Below, one piece after another: positions 7,974 through 16,450 of a stretch of 64,000 nucleotides of DNA; position 1 is the first letter of the stretch, and every line of letters begins with the position of its first letter. Source of the stretch: Acerihabitans sp047324305 (lineage in GTDB: Bacteria; Pseudomonadota; Gammaproteobacteria; Enterobacterales; Enterobacteriaceae); assembly GCF_047324305.1 (NCBI RefSeq), contig NZ_CP178740.1, forward strand, positions 5,704,001-5,768,000, read 5' to 3'. The notes beneath the pieces are model-generated. The model was given only the letters and a program-made list of their open reading frames with translations, made no database searches and was not told where the DNA came from. The translations under genes and the position numbers were made by a program.

Positions 7974-8789
7974 ATGTCTAAAAACCTGTTTTTGCGTCGC
8001 TATGCCGTCGTTACCCTGGCCGCGTTATGTCTGGGCGCCCCCCTGATGAGCCAGGCGGCGCCTGAGCTGGTCAGTAAGGGCGAGCTGACCTATGGCACCG
8101 CCGCCACCTTTATGCCGTTTGAATACATGAAGGACGGCAAGCTGACCGGCTTTGATATCGACCTGATCAACGCCCTGTCGGCCAAGCTGGCGCTGAAACC
8201 GCAGCCGATGTCCATGGAGTTCAAGGGATTGATCCCGGCATTGCAGGGTAAGCGTCTGGATATCATCAACTCGGCGATGTATATCAACCCGGTGCGTTCC
8301 GAGCAGGTGGAATTTGTGCCTTACCTGAAAATCGGCAGCCGGGTGGTGGTCGCCAAGGGCAATCCGGAGAAGATTACCGGCCGCGACCTGTCGCTGTGCG
8401 GCAAGAGCATCGCCGTGACCCTCGGCGGCATTGAGGAAAGCCAGGCGCGCGTGAGCAGCAAAGCGTGCCAGGACGGCGGCAAGGCGGCCATTAACGTCAT
8501 GACCTTCCCGGCGGCCACCGACTCGGCGGTGGCGGTGGCGCAAAAGCGGGCCGATGCTGAATTTCTTTCCACCCCGGGCGCCGTGGCGCTGCTGAGCGAA
8601 AAAGGCGATACCTTCGAAACCACCGGCGATGAATTCGAGGCCGATACCCATATCGGCATTGCGCTGCGCAAAGGCGACGCGCAGATGAAAACCCTGATTG
8701 AAACCGGCCTGAAAGAACTTGTTGCCGACGACACCTACCAGAAATTGATCGCGAAATGGCAGTTCCCCGCGTCGGTGGCTATTTTTTGA
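7974..8789 (+). CDS. Periplasmic binding protein of a polar amino-acid ABC importer
   Basis: The frame is open from 7920, but the start at 7974 is chosen because GGAG lies just upstream and it gives a proper signal peptide (MSKNLFLRRYAVVTL, cleavage near residues 22-24, Ser-Gln-Ala-Ala). The 271-residue product is a family 3 solute-binding protein: LTYGTAATFMPFEY near residue 33, GFDIDLINALSAKL near residue 52, and the IALRKGD segment near the C-terminus are characteristic of HisJ/GlnH/EhuB types. It delivers its ligand to the permease encoded next. The catabolic genes downstream suggest an amino-acid derivative rather than a standard amino acid; this is inference. Confidence 0.92.
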   Translation: MSKNLFLRRYAVVTLAALCLGAPLMSQAAPELVSKGELTYGTAATFMPFEYMKDGKLTGFDIDLINALSAKLALKPQPMSMEFKGLIPALQGKRLDIINSAMYINPVRSEQVEFVPYLKIGSRVVVAKGNPEKITGRDLSLCGKSIAVTLGGIEESQARVSSKACQDGGKAAINVMTFPAATDSAVAVAQKRADAEFLSTPGAVALLSEKGDTFETTGDEFEADTHIGIALRKGDAQMKTLIETGLKELVADDTYQKLIAKWQFPASVAIF

Positions 8790-8834
8790 TCATCACCACG
8801 TTTTCCGACCGGTCCCGGCGTTTAAGGAAAGTCC

Positions 8835-9554
8835 ATGTCCCTTGATCTTGTTTGGCAGTACCTGCTCTCCCCGGCGTTCTTCCAGGGCGCGTTAATGACC
8901 CTGCTGTTGACGGTGTGCTCGTTGTTTTTCGGCATCATCATGGGATTGGTGCTGGCCCTGTTACAGGAATCCCGGTTACGTATCTGCACGGGGCTGGCCT
9001 TCTTTTATCTCTGGCTGTTTCGCGGCACGCCGGTGCTGTTCCAAATCATTTTTGTCTATAACGTCCTGCCCGGTTTCGGCGTGCGGTTCTCGGCGTTTAC
9101 CTGCGCGATCCTGGCGCTGTCGCTGAACGAGGGCGCCTATATGGCCGAAATCCTGCGCTCCGGATTGCAGGCGGTGCGCAGCGGACAGCGCACCGCGGGC
9201 ATGGCGCTGGGCATGACCGGCGGGCAGATCATGCGCAAGATCGTGCTGCCGCAGGCGGCGCGGATTGTGCTGCCGCCGATGGGCAACCAGATGATCAGCA
9301 TGCTCAAGTCCAGCGCCCTGGTCTCGGTGATTGCGGTGCAGGAACTGCTTCTTATCGCCAACCAGACCGCCAGCGCCAGCTTCCGCTATTTCGAGGCCCT
9401 GTGCGCCGCCGGTATCTATTATCTGGTGCTGACCACCCTCTTTATGTTGGGCCAGGCCTGGCTGGAGCGTTACCTCGACCCGAAAAAACGCAGAAAGCCG
9501 GCGTTGTCATTCACCGAACGCCTGTTGCGCGGCAGCACCGGCACGACACACTGA
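8835..9554 (+). CDS. Polar amino-acid ABC importer permease
   Basis: A 239-residue inner-membrane protein of the HisM/GlnP/EhuCD type with about five hydrophobic segments. The first, near residues 13-43, is followed by WLFRGTPVLFQIIF, a hallmark of the family, and the EAA coupling loop reads RSGQRTAGMALGMTGGQIMRKIVLPQA (about residues 115-141). Only one permease gene is present, so it probably works as a homodimer. It lies 45 bp after the binding protein and 7 bp before the ATPase. Confidence 0.93.
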   Translation: MSLDLVWQYLLSPAFFQGALMTLLLTVCSLFFGIIMGLVLALLQESRLRICTGLAFFYLWLFRGTPVLFQIIFVYNVLPGFGVRFSAFTCAILALSLNEGAYMAEILRSGLQAVRSGQRTAGMALGMTGGQIMRKIVLPQAARIVLPPMGNQMISMLKSSALVSVIAVQELLLIANQTASASFRYFEALCAAGIYYLVLTTLFMLGQAWLERYLDPKKRRKPALSFTERLLRGSTGTTH

Positions 9555-9561
9555 GGGAAAA

Positions 9562-10308
9562 ATGATGAAAAGCACAAAACCGGTTCTGGAGATTATCGGC
9601 GTCGATAAACATTTCGGCGCGCAGCATGTGCTGAAAAACTGTTCGCTCAACGTGGCCGAGGGCGACACCGTGGTGCTGATAGGCCCCTCCGGCTCGGGCA
9701 AATCCACCCTGCTGCGCTGCGTCAATCTGCTGGAACCCATCGAAGGCGGCGCCATTTTTTTCCGCAACCAGGATATTACCCATGCCGATATCAAGCCGCA
9801 CCGGCTGCGCCAGGACATCGGCATGGTGTTTCAAAGCTATGAGCTGTTTTCCCATCTCACCGCCGCGGAAAACATTATGCTCGCGCCGATGACGGTGCGC
9901 GGCGTCAGCCGCGCCGAGGCCCAGGCCCAGGCGCTGGAACTGCTGGGCAAGGTGCGCATACCGGACAAGGCCGACGCGTTTCCCGACGAGCTGTCCGGCG
10001 GCCAGCAGCAGCGGGTGGCCATTGCCCGCGCCCTGGCGATGAAACCCAAGCTGATGCTGTTCGACGAGCCGACCTCGGCGCTGGATCCGGAAATGATCCG
10101 CGAGGTGCTCGACGTCATGGCCGATCTGAGCGCCGAGGGCATGACCAGTATCGTGGTCACCCACGAGATGGGGTTTGCCCGGCGCGCCGCCAACCATATC
10201 GTTTTTATGGAAAACGGCGAAATCATTGAAAACGCCCCGAGCGAGAAGTTTTTCGGCGGCGATGTGAGCGAGCGGGCGCAGCGCTTCCTCGACCAGATAT
10301 TGCACTGA
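9562..10308 (+). CDS. Polar amino-acid ABC importer ATPase
   Basis: A 248-residue ATPase of the HisP/GlnQ family: Walker A GPSGSGKST (about residues 41-49), Q-loop VFQSYELFSHL, signature LSGGQQQR near 148, Walker B LMLFDEP near 168, and H-loop VVTHEM near 205. It pairs with the permease encoded 7 bp upstream. ATG codons at 9562 and 9565 are both usable behind GAGGGAAA. Downstream genes continue in the same direction with a 55 bp gap. Confidence 0.94.
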   Translation: MMKSTKPVLEIIGVDKHFGAQHVLKNCSLNVAEGDTVVLIGPSGSGKSTLLRCVNLLEPIEGGAIFFRNQDITHADIKPHRLRQDIGMVFQSYELFSHLTAAENIMLAPMTVRGVSRAEAQAQALELLGKVRIPDKADAFPDELSGGQQQRVAIARALAMKPKLMLFDEPTSALDPEMIREVLDVMADLSAEGMTSIVVTHEMGFARRAANHIVFMENGEIIENAPSEKFFGGDVSERAQRFLDQILH

Positions 10309-10363
10309 TAGTGCTAATCATGCATGCCCTCGTCAGGGCGTTTATTCACCTCAGGAGATGTCG

Positions 10364-11527
10364 ATGAGTCTTTCATCGCCCGATATCGGCAGGATGAAAC
10401 GCGATCTTGCCGCGCTGGTCGCAATCAATACCGAAAACCCGCCGGGGCGCGAGCGCGAAGCGGCGGAACATATCAGCCGGCTGCTGGCCGATGCCGGTTT
10501 TGACCTGACGCTTAGCGAATACCTCCCTGGCCGCACCAATGTCATTGCGCGCCTGGAAAATGGCGCCGGTCCCTGCTTCGCCTTTAACACCCATATCGAT
10601 GTGGTGCCGGCGGGCGACGGCTGGAGCCAGGATCCGTTTACGCTTACCGAGCGCGACGGCAAATTGTATGGCCGCGGCTCCTGCGACGCCAAAGGGCCGC
10701 TGGTGGCGATGCTTGAGGCGATGCGCATGCTGGCGGCGCATCGCGACGGCTGGCGCGGCACCCTGATGGGGATTTTCGTCGCCGACGAGGAGGTGGCCAG
10801 CGAAGGCGCCAAATTCTACGTGCGCGAGGCGCCGGCGAAAATCGACTACGCGGTGATTGGCGAACCGACCTCTAACAGCACTTATTCCGCCCATAAAGGC
10901 AGCCTGCGTCCGCTGGTGCGGGTGCACGGCGTTACCGCGCACTCCGGCACGCCGGAGCTGGGCGAAAACGCCATCTTCCGCGCGGCGCAGCTGCTGGGTC
11001 TGGTGGAACATGCCCACGAACACAGCGTGCGCTGCCATTGCCACCCGCTGGTGGGATCCGCCAGCCTGACGGTGACGCGCATCAACGGCGGCCATGCGGA
11101 TAACGTGCTGCCGGACAGCTGCGAGCTGCTGCTGGACCGGCGCATGGTGCCGGGGGAAGACGAAGAACAGGTTAAACAAGAGATCCGCGATCTGCTTACG
11201 CTGGCGCGGGAAAAGTTCGGCGTGCGCAGCGACATCGTCACCTTTAAACCGACCACCGGCGGCGCGACGGAAACCGACTCCGGCGATCCCATCGTACTGG
11301 CGGGCTTGGATGCTTGTCGCGCCCACGGTAATGCGGAGCCGGGGCCGTTCGGCTTCCAGGGCGGCTGCGATCTGGTGCATTTTCGCAGTCTCGGCACCAA
11401 GGGCATCGTTATCGGCCCGGGATCCCTTGCCGACGCGCACAAACCCGATGAGTTCGTGCCCATCGATGAATTTATTGCCGCCAGCGAGATCTATCGCGAC
11501 GTGGCGCTGGCGATGATGAGCCGCTAA
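10364..11527 (+). CDS. M20-family metallohydrolase (ArgE/DapE/CPG2-like deacylase)
   Basis: A 387-residue zinc hydrolase. ATG codons exist at 10358 and 10364; AGGAG at 10353-10357 is correctly spaced only for the second. Family motifs are intact: FNTHIDVVPAGDGW (metal-binding His and Asp), GRGSCDAKGPLVAMLEA (bridging Asp), and VADEEVASEGAKF (catalytic Glu and metal Glu), with a dimerisation domain in the middle starting near AHKGSLRPLVRVHGVTAHSG. Such enzymes remove acyl groups from amino acids or cut dipeptides. It sits between the importer and the epimerase, and probably releases a free amino acid from an imported or ring-opened N-acyl compound. The substrate is unknown. Confidence 0.9.
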   Translation: MSLSSPDIGRMKRDLAALVAINTENPPGREREAAEHISRLLADAGFDLTLSEYLPGRTNVIARLENGAGPCFAFNTHIDVVPAGDGWSQDPFTLTERDGKLYGRGSCDAKGPLVAMLEAMRMLAAHRDGWRGTLMGIFVADEEVASEGAKFYVREAPAKIDYAVIGEPTSNSTYSAHKGSLRPLVRVHGVTAHSGTPELGENAIFRAAQLLGLVEHAHEHSVRCHCHPLVGSASLTVTRINGGHADNVLPDSCELLLDRRMVPGEDEEQVKQEIRDLLTLAREKFGVRSDIVTFKPTTGGATETDSGDPIVLAGLDACRAHGNAEPGPFGFQGGCDLVHFRSLGTKGIVIGPGSLADAHKPDEFVPIDEFIAASEIYRDVALAMMSR

Positions 11528-11536
11528 GGAGCCCGG

Positions 11537-12733
11537 GTGAAAGCCACTTTGTATCGCGCCGCGCTGCGCTACCCGCATCTGCGGCTGTATACCGCCTCCT
11601 CGGGCAGCGTGGCGGCGCTGGACGAGCTTTACCTGCTGCTGGAGGATCAGGCCTTCCAGGGCCTGGGCGAGGTGCGGGTGAATATCGCCTACCTGAACGG
11701 CTACAGCCCGCAGCAGGTGCTGGACGACGTCCTCCGCTGCCTGCGCCGGCTGGATCTTGCCCTGGACCCCGCGCAACTGCTGGCCGGGCTGGATACCTGG
11801 GCGGCAGGAATTCTGGCGCCGACGCGCATGCTGCTTGATGTGGCGCTGCATGACCTGCTTGCCCGGCGCCAAGGCATCAGCGTCGCCGGGTTGCTGGCGC
11901 GTCCCCGGGACGCGGGCGGCGCCGTGCCGCCAGGCGGGGAAACGGCGCGGGAGCGGCACCCCGTGGCCATTGCGCCGGCGCAGGACGGCGCGTCTTCGCC
12001 GGTGGTGAGCTATCGCACTAACCAGACGCTGTTCTGGTCCTCGCGCGAGCAAATGCTGCAACAGGCCGAGGCGTATGTGGACCGGGGTTTCACCGAGTTG
12101 AAACTGCGGGTCGGCGTGGCCGGATTTGACCAGGACCTGGACCGCGTCGCCGCCCTGCGCCGCCGTTTTGGCGCCGGCATCAGCCTGGCGGCGGACGCCA
12201 ACGGCCAGTGGCCGGCGCGCGAGGCCCTGGCGCGCCTGCGGGCCCTGGCCGCCTACGATTTACGTTATATGGAGCAGCCGATTGCCGATGGCGCGGCCGA
12301 CGACCCGGAACACGGCTACGCGGCGCTGGCCGCCGCCAGCCCGATCCCGCTGATGCTCGACGAAAGCATGAGCAGCGAGGCGGATCTGGCCCGCGTCATC
12401 GGCCTGGGCGGCAAGGTTTGGGCGCACCTGAAGCTGGTGAAAATGGGCGGCATCGGCCCGGCCCTTGCCGCCGCGCGGCGGCTTAACGCCGCCGGCGTGC
12501 CTTTTATGATAGGCCAAATGAATGAAGGCGCGGCGGCCACCGCCGCCGCGCTGCATGTCGCCTGCGCCTCCCGCCCGGCCTATGCCGAACTGTATGGCGC
12601 CGACGGGCTGGGCAACGATCCGGTCGCCGGACTTATCTATCAGCAAGGGCTGGTCTGCAGCCCAAGCGCGTCCGGGTTGGGGGTCGGTTTTGACCCCGCC
12701 CGGGCGGAATTCATCCAGGAGTTCTGTAAATGA
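11537..12733 (+). CDS. Enolase-superfamily racemase/epimerase (MR/MLE type)
   Basis: A 398-residue protein starting with GTG, preceded by AAGGAG. The barrel ligands are visible: Lys189-Leu-Arg191 at the second strand, Asp220 and Asn222 (ADANG), Glu246 (MEQP), Asp275 (LDES) and Lys299/Lys302 (LKLVKMGG) at the sixth strand. Two facing lysines on opposite barrel strands fit an alpha-proton-abstracting racemase or epimerase of the muconate-lactonising subgroup, such as dipeptide epimerase, N-acylamino-acid racemase or betaine epimerase. The K-x-R in place of the commoner K-x-K is unusual. Its stop overlaps the next gene by 4 bp (ATGA), so they are coupled. Confidence 0.88.
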   Translation: MKATLYRAALRYPHLRLYTASSGSVAALDELYLLLEDQAFQGLGEVRVNIAYLNGYSPQQVLDDVLRCLRRLDLALDPAQLLAGLDTWAAGILAPTRMLLDVALHDLLARRQGISVAGLLARPRDAGGAVPPGGETARERHPVAIAPAQDGASSPVVSYRTNQTLFWSSREQMLQQAEAYVDRGFTELKLRVGVAGFDQDLDRVAALRRRFGAGISLAADANGQWPAREALARLRALAAYDLRYMEQPIADGAADDPEHGYAALAAASPIPLMLDESMSSEADLARVIGLGGKVWAHLKLVKMGGIGPALAAARRLNAAGVPFMIGQMNEGAAATAAALHVACASRPAYAELYGADGLGNDPVAGLIYQQGLVCSPSASGLGVGFDPARAEFIQEFCK

Positions 12734-13932
12734 CAAACCCAAGCGCAGTAAACAAGACCCCGTTGCCCGATCTGGGCCGCGTGACGCCGGGCGGCGAATC
12801 CGCCTTTGGCGAAGAGGAATACCGCGGACGCGTCGAGCGCGCGCGCGCCCTGCTCACCCAGGCCGGGCTGGACGTCATGGTCATCACCGGTCCGGAAAAT
12901 ATTTTCTATCTCACCGGCCAGCAGACGCCGGGATATTACACCTTTCAGGCCCTGGTGCTGCCGGTGGAGGGCGATCCGGTATTCGTTATCCGCCAGTTGG
13001 AATATTTTAACTTTATTTCCAACACCTTTATCCGCGACGCCGCCATTTATACCGACGGCGATAATCCGGTGAATTTTCTGCTGGGCGTGCTGAAGGACCG
13101 CGGCTGGACCCGGCGCCGCATCGGCATTGATAAACGCGGCTGGTTTCTGCCGATTGCCGTTTACGAAGCGTTGCAAGCCGAGCTGGGCGTTATCCACGAC
13201 GCGGCGGGCGTGATTGAACAGCTGCGCGCGGTGAAATCCGCCGCCGAGCTGGAAAAAATGGCCCACGCCGCCCGCTATGTCGACGCGGGCATGCTGGCCG
13301 GGCGCGCGGCCATCCGGGCCGGCGCCACCGAGAACGACCTGGTCGCCGCCATGATGGGCGCGGCCATCGCCGCCGGATCCGAATATATGGGCATGGAACC
13401 GCTGGTCTCCTCCGGCCCGCGTACCGGCGTGCCGCACGGCACCTGGCGCCGGCGCAAAATCCAGGACGGCGATCCTATCTTCCTGGAAATGGCCGCCACC
13501 CACGATCGCTATCACGCGGCGCTGATGCGCTCGGCGTGGCTGGGCAAACCGCCCGCCGTGGCGCTGGAAATGGAAAAAACCTGTCAGGAAGCCCTGCAGG
13601 CGGCCCTTGACGCCATCCGCCCCGGCGCCACCTGCGAGGCCCCGCATCTCGCCTGCCAGAAAGTGATCGACCGCGCCGGGTATACCGATAACTTTAAAAA
13701 ACGCACCGGCTATTCCATCGGCGTGTCGTTCGCGCCGGACTGGGGCGAAGGCGCAATCCTCAGTCTTTACAGCGGCATCACCACCGAACTGCAACCGGGC
13801 ATGACCTTCCATATTCCGCCCGCGCTGAGAATCTATGGTGAATTCACCGTCGGCGTCAGCGAAACCATCGTGGTGACGGAAACCGGCTGCCGGGCCCTCG
13901 GGGCGGTGGACCGGCCGTTATACCGGCTTTAG
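12730..13932 (+). CDS. M24-fold hydrolase of the ectoine-hydrolase (DoeA)-like group
   Basis: A 400-residue pita-bread protein with an N-terminal creatinase-like domain (about 1-165) and a C-terminal M24 domain. It lacks the metal-ligand pattern of aminopeptidases: the usual Asp motif reads FLEMAATHDRYHAALMRSAWLG (about 250-271) and the usual GHGIG reads RTGYSIGVSFAPDWGEG (about 324-340). These variants match, from memory, ectoine hydrolase DoeA/EutD, a ring-opening or amidine hydrolase rather than a peptidase. Lying between an epimerase and a DapA-type enzyme, it may open a cyclic or amidino amino-acid derivative that the M20 enzyme then deacylates. No other ectoine genes are present. Confidence 0.82.
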   Translation: MTNPSAVNKTPLPDLGRVTPGGESAFGEEEYRGRVERARALLTQAGLDVMVITGPENIFYLTGQQTPGYYTFQALVLPVEGDPVFVIRQLEYFNFISNTFIRDAAIYTDGDNPVNFLLGVLKDRGWTRRRIGIDKRGWFLPIAVYEALQAELGVIHDAAGVIEQLRAVKSAAELEKMAHAARYVDAGMLAGRAAIRAGATENDLVAAMMGAAIAAGSEYMGMEPLVSSGPRTGVPHGTWRRRKIQDGDPIFLEMAATHDRYHAALMRSAWLGKPPAVALEMEKTCQEALQAALDAIRPGATCEAPHLACQKVIDRAGYTDNFKKRTGYSIGVSFAPDWGEGAILSLYSGITTELQPGMTFHIPPALRIYGEFTVGVSETIVVTETGCRALGAVDRPLYRL

Positions 13933-13949
13933 CCGGGCGCTGTATGCGC

Positions 13950-13984
13950 CTGCCTGGCCGGCGCCCGCCAAGGCGGCCAGGCAG
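13950..13984. repeat. Long inverted repeat between the M24 and DapA-like genes
   Basis: A perfect 11 bp stem, CTGCCTGGCCG / CGGCCAGGCAG, with a 13-base spacer lies 18 bp after the M24 gene. No T-tract follows, so it may protect or process the transcript rather than end it. Confidence 0.5.
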
Positions 13985-14092
13985 CGCCGGCAATGCTCCG
14001 CCCCGGCGGCGCAACCTCTCCCACGCGCCCGGCCCCATGGCCGGGCTGCGGTATCGGTTCTTCGTTATCAGGTCAGACAGGAAAGCATAGTT

Positions 14093-15016
14093 ATGAAAGA
14101 CATCAGTGAAAGCCAGGCACGCCTGCGCGGTATTTTTAATATCACCGTTACCCCGTTTACCGCCGACGGCGCATTTGATTTCGCGGGACTGGCGCGCAAT
14201 ATCGAGCGGGTCATCGGGCTGGGCTACGACGGCGTGCTGATCGGCGGCACCTACGGTGAATTCCCGGCGATGAGCGCCGATGAGCGCGCCCGGTTATTTC
14301 GCCACGTCATGGACGTGGTGGGCGACCGGGTGCCGGTGATGCTGTGCAGCGCCGGTTCCGACGCGCGCACGGTGCGCGATTTAACGGCGCTTGCCGGCGA
14401 ACTGGGCGGCCTGCCGATGGTGACGCCGCCGTTTGTCTCCGAAGTGACCGACGCGCAGATCGTGAGTTTTTTTAAACAAATGGCCCCGCTTTCACGCACC
14501 GGCATCCTGGTGTATAACGCGCCGGGCATTGGCATCACGCTGCCGCCGGCGGTACTGGAACAGCTGGCGGATATCGGGGGCGTGGTGGGCATTAAGCAAG
14601 GCGATCTGAATCCGACCGCCATCGACCAGATCGCCAACCGCCTCTCCGGCCGCCTGCGGCTGTTCTGCGCCTCCGATCTGGCGTTCCTCGGGCCGATGAT
14701 GTGCGGCTTCGACGGCATCAGCAGCACCAACAGCTGCGCGCTGCCGGAAATCATTCTGGCCGCCTATCGCGCGCTTGAGCGCGGCGACGCCGCCACCGCC
14801 CGCGATCTGCATAGCCTGTGGTATCCCTACCGCGCCCTGGCCCGCCGCCACGGCCAGCCGCAACTGGTCAAGGCCGCCATGAACCTGCGCGGCTTCGACG
14901 GCGGCCATGTGCGCGCGCCGCTTCTCGATCTGGAAGCGGACGTCATCGCCCAGGTGGCGGCTGAACTGGCGCGCCTGGCCGCCGACCCGCGCGCCGGCGT
15001 ATCGCCGGCGTTATAG
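14093..15016 (+). CDS. DapA-family class I lyase/aldolase
   Basis: A 307-residue TIM-barrel protein of the dihydrodipicolinate synthase/N-acetylneuraminate lyase family. Schiff-base Lys168 (VGIKQGD) and Tyr141 (ILVYNAPG) are in place, as is GGTYGEFPAMSADER near residue 52, where DapA has GTTGES. The changed motif means it is not a lysine-pathway DapA; such paralogs act as aldolases, dehydratases or decarboxylating lyases on 2-oxo acids. It ends the importer operon, 160 bp after the M24 gene, with AGGAAAG upstream of the ATG. Its last 6 bp overlap the convergent amidotransferase gene. Confidence 0.9.
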   Translation: MKDISESQARLRGIFNITVTPFTADGAFDFAGLARNIERVIGLGYDGVLIGGTYGEFPAMSADERARLFRHVMDVVGDRVPVMLCSAGSDARTVRDLTALAGELGGLPMVTPPFVSEVTDAQIVSFFKQMAPLSRTGILVYNAPGIGITLPPAVLEQLADIGGVVGIKQGDLNPTAIDQIANRLSGRLRLFCASDLAFLGPMMCGFDGISSTNSCALPEIILAAYRALERGDAATARDLHSLWYPYRALARRHGQPQLVKAAMNLRGFDGGHVRAPLLDLEADVIAQVAAELARLAADPRAGVSPAL

Positions 15017-16324
15017 CCCCGCCTCCCGCCGCCGCGCCGCCGCGGTTAAAAACGCCATCAGCAGCGGATGCGGCCGGCGGCGGGAAGACGAGAGCTCGGG
15101 GTGGCCCTGTACCCCCAGATAAAATACATGGCGGGTAAATTCTATACCGTCGGTAATGGCGCCGCTGGCATCGGTGGCGCTGAGGCGCAGGCCGGCGATG
15201 TCCAGATCCCGCTTCAGCGCCGGGTTAAGGTGGAAACGGTGGTTATAGCGCAGGGTTGACCGGTCGCCGAGCAACTGGTGCATACGGCTGCCGGGCTCGC
15301 TCAGCATCATATGGTCGCCCAGGCGGTGCCGGGGAAGACCGGCCGTTTCCGCCAGCGGAACAAAGGATTTTACCGGCGCCAGGGGATCGGCCTCGGCCAG
15401 ATTCACCCCGGTGGAGCCCAGCATGCGCTGGGCCACCGCCGTCGCCATGGTTTGCATGCCCAGGCATAAGCCCAGGGTGGGAACAGCGTTATCCAGGGTA
15501 TAACGCGCCGCGGTTATCTGCCCGGCCACGTTGGCCATGGCGGCGCCGCCGGGCAACAGGACGCCGTGCGCGCGTTTGAGGATATCGCCGCAAGGCTCCT
15601 GCGGCGAGGCAAACAGGATATTAAGCCGCAGCGCCAGGGCGTCGGCGGCATCGCCGAGCGCGGCGACGGCGGCGGGATAGGCCTCCAGCTGATCCCGCCG
15701 CGTGCCGAGCAAAACGATGGCCAGCGGCGAAGCGGCGGCCCCGGCCAGGCTGTGGGGCGCGGCGGCGGGAGCATCCCGCCCGTTGCCCAGGCCGGGGTCG
15801 ACGGCGGGTAACGCCCCGGTCGGGGCCACGCCAGGCACGATCTCGATAGCGTCGTCAGGGGAAGTTTCCCGCCAGCGGCCAAAGCCGTCGCGGCGCCATT
15901 GCCCCCAGGCGCTTTCGATGGCGCCGTTGCGGCGAAAAACCAGGCCCTGGGGCGACATATCCACCCGGATCAGCTGATAGTCCACGGCAAGACGGCTTAG
16001 CGCCCGCAGCCGGCCGGGCAACCCGGCCAGCTGCGCCGGACCGAGCGGGATCACCCAGTCCCGTCCGGCCGGCAGGGCGGCCAGTTCAGACCAGCGCTTC
16101 GGCGTATCTATGGTGTCGCCGCTCAGGCGTTCGTGCCATATCAGTCCGCTGGTGACCAGCGCGCCGGCGGCTATCGCGTGCTGGCAGGCGTCGGGATAGA
16201 GGGCGGTATCCCATGCAATGGCCAGGTGCGCCAGCGGCAGGCGCAGCCGACGCGCCAGGATGGCGGCCATGGCCCCATAGAGCGCCGGTTCCGGCGTGTC
16301 GTGCGCAACAAAGAGCAATGTCAT
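15011..16324 (-). CDS. Orphan CTP-synthase-like class I glutamine amidotransferase
   Basis: A 437-residue protein. Residues from about 205 resemble the amidotransferase half of CTP synthase: nucleophile Cys287 in GLCLGMQT, His408 and Glu410 in VQGHPELSSS, and RYNHRFHLNP, which corresponds to the conserved RHRHRYE region of PyrG. The ATP-dependent synthetase half of PyrG is absent. The N-terminal 200 residues have no signature I recognise; they include IAWDTALYPDA and a Pro/Ala-rich linker near 170-200. It is divergent from an aminotransferase gene across a shared palindrome, so it probably belongs to the GntR-controlled pathway, perhaps as a glutaminase or gamma-glutamyl hydrolase or as an amide donor. 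Confidence 0.8.
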   Translation of the reverse strand: MTLLFVAHDTPEPALYGAMAAILARRLRLPLAHLAIAWDTALYPDACQHAIAAGALVTSGLIWHERLSGDTIDTPKRWSELAALPAGRDWVIPLGPAQLAGLPGRLRALSRLAVDYQLIRVDMSPQGLVFRRNGAIESAWGQWRRDGFGRWRETSPDDAIEIVPGVAPTGALPAVDPGLGNGRDAPAAAPHSLAGAAASPLAIVLLGTRRDQLEAYPAAVAALGDAADALALRLNILFASPQEPCGDILKRAHGVLLPGGAAMANVAGQITAARYTLDNAVPTLGLCLGMQTMATAVAQRMLGSTGVNLAEADPLAPVKSFVPLAETAGLPRHRLGDHMMLSEPGSRMHQLLGDRSTLRYNHRFHLNPALKRDLDIAGLRLSATDASGAITDGIEFTRHVFYLGVQGHPELSSSRRRPHPLLMAFLTAAARRREAGL

Positions 16325-16407
16325 GGCGATAAGTCCTTAATGGTCGGAACACGGCAAAAAAAGTCTGGGCAATCCGCCTGGAGACGTGATAGCTTAAATT
16401 GATTTTA

Positions 16408-16425
16408 TTGTATCACATAATACAA
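16408..16425. promoter_or_regulatory. Candidate GntR operator, copy 3 (divergent promoter)
   Basis: TTGTAT-CACATA-ATACAA, with perfect 6 bp arms extended to 7 bp by flanking A and T. It lies between the divergent amidotransferase (start 16324) and aminotransferase (start 16451) genes, 26 bp upstream of the latter. Confidence 0.68.
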
Positions 16426-16450
16426 TTTTATTATTTCATAGATAGGGGAA

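Noticed and set aside
10373..12061. 562-codon minus-strand frame opposite the M20 and epimerase genes
   Set aside because: Antisense shadow spanning two real genes, His/Arg-rich and without family motifs.
12730..13932. Calling the 8-17 kb cluster an ectoine-use operon
   Set aside because: Only the M24 protein resembles an ectoine enzyme; DoeB/EutE, EutABC and the EnuR-type regulator are missing.
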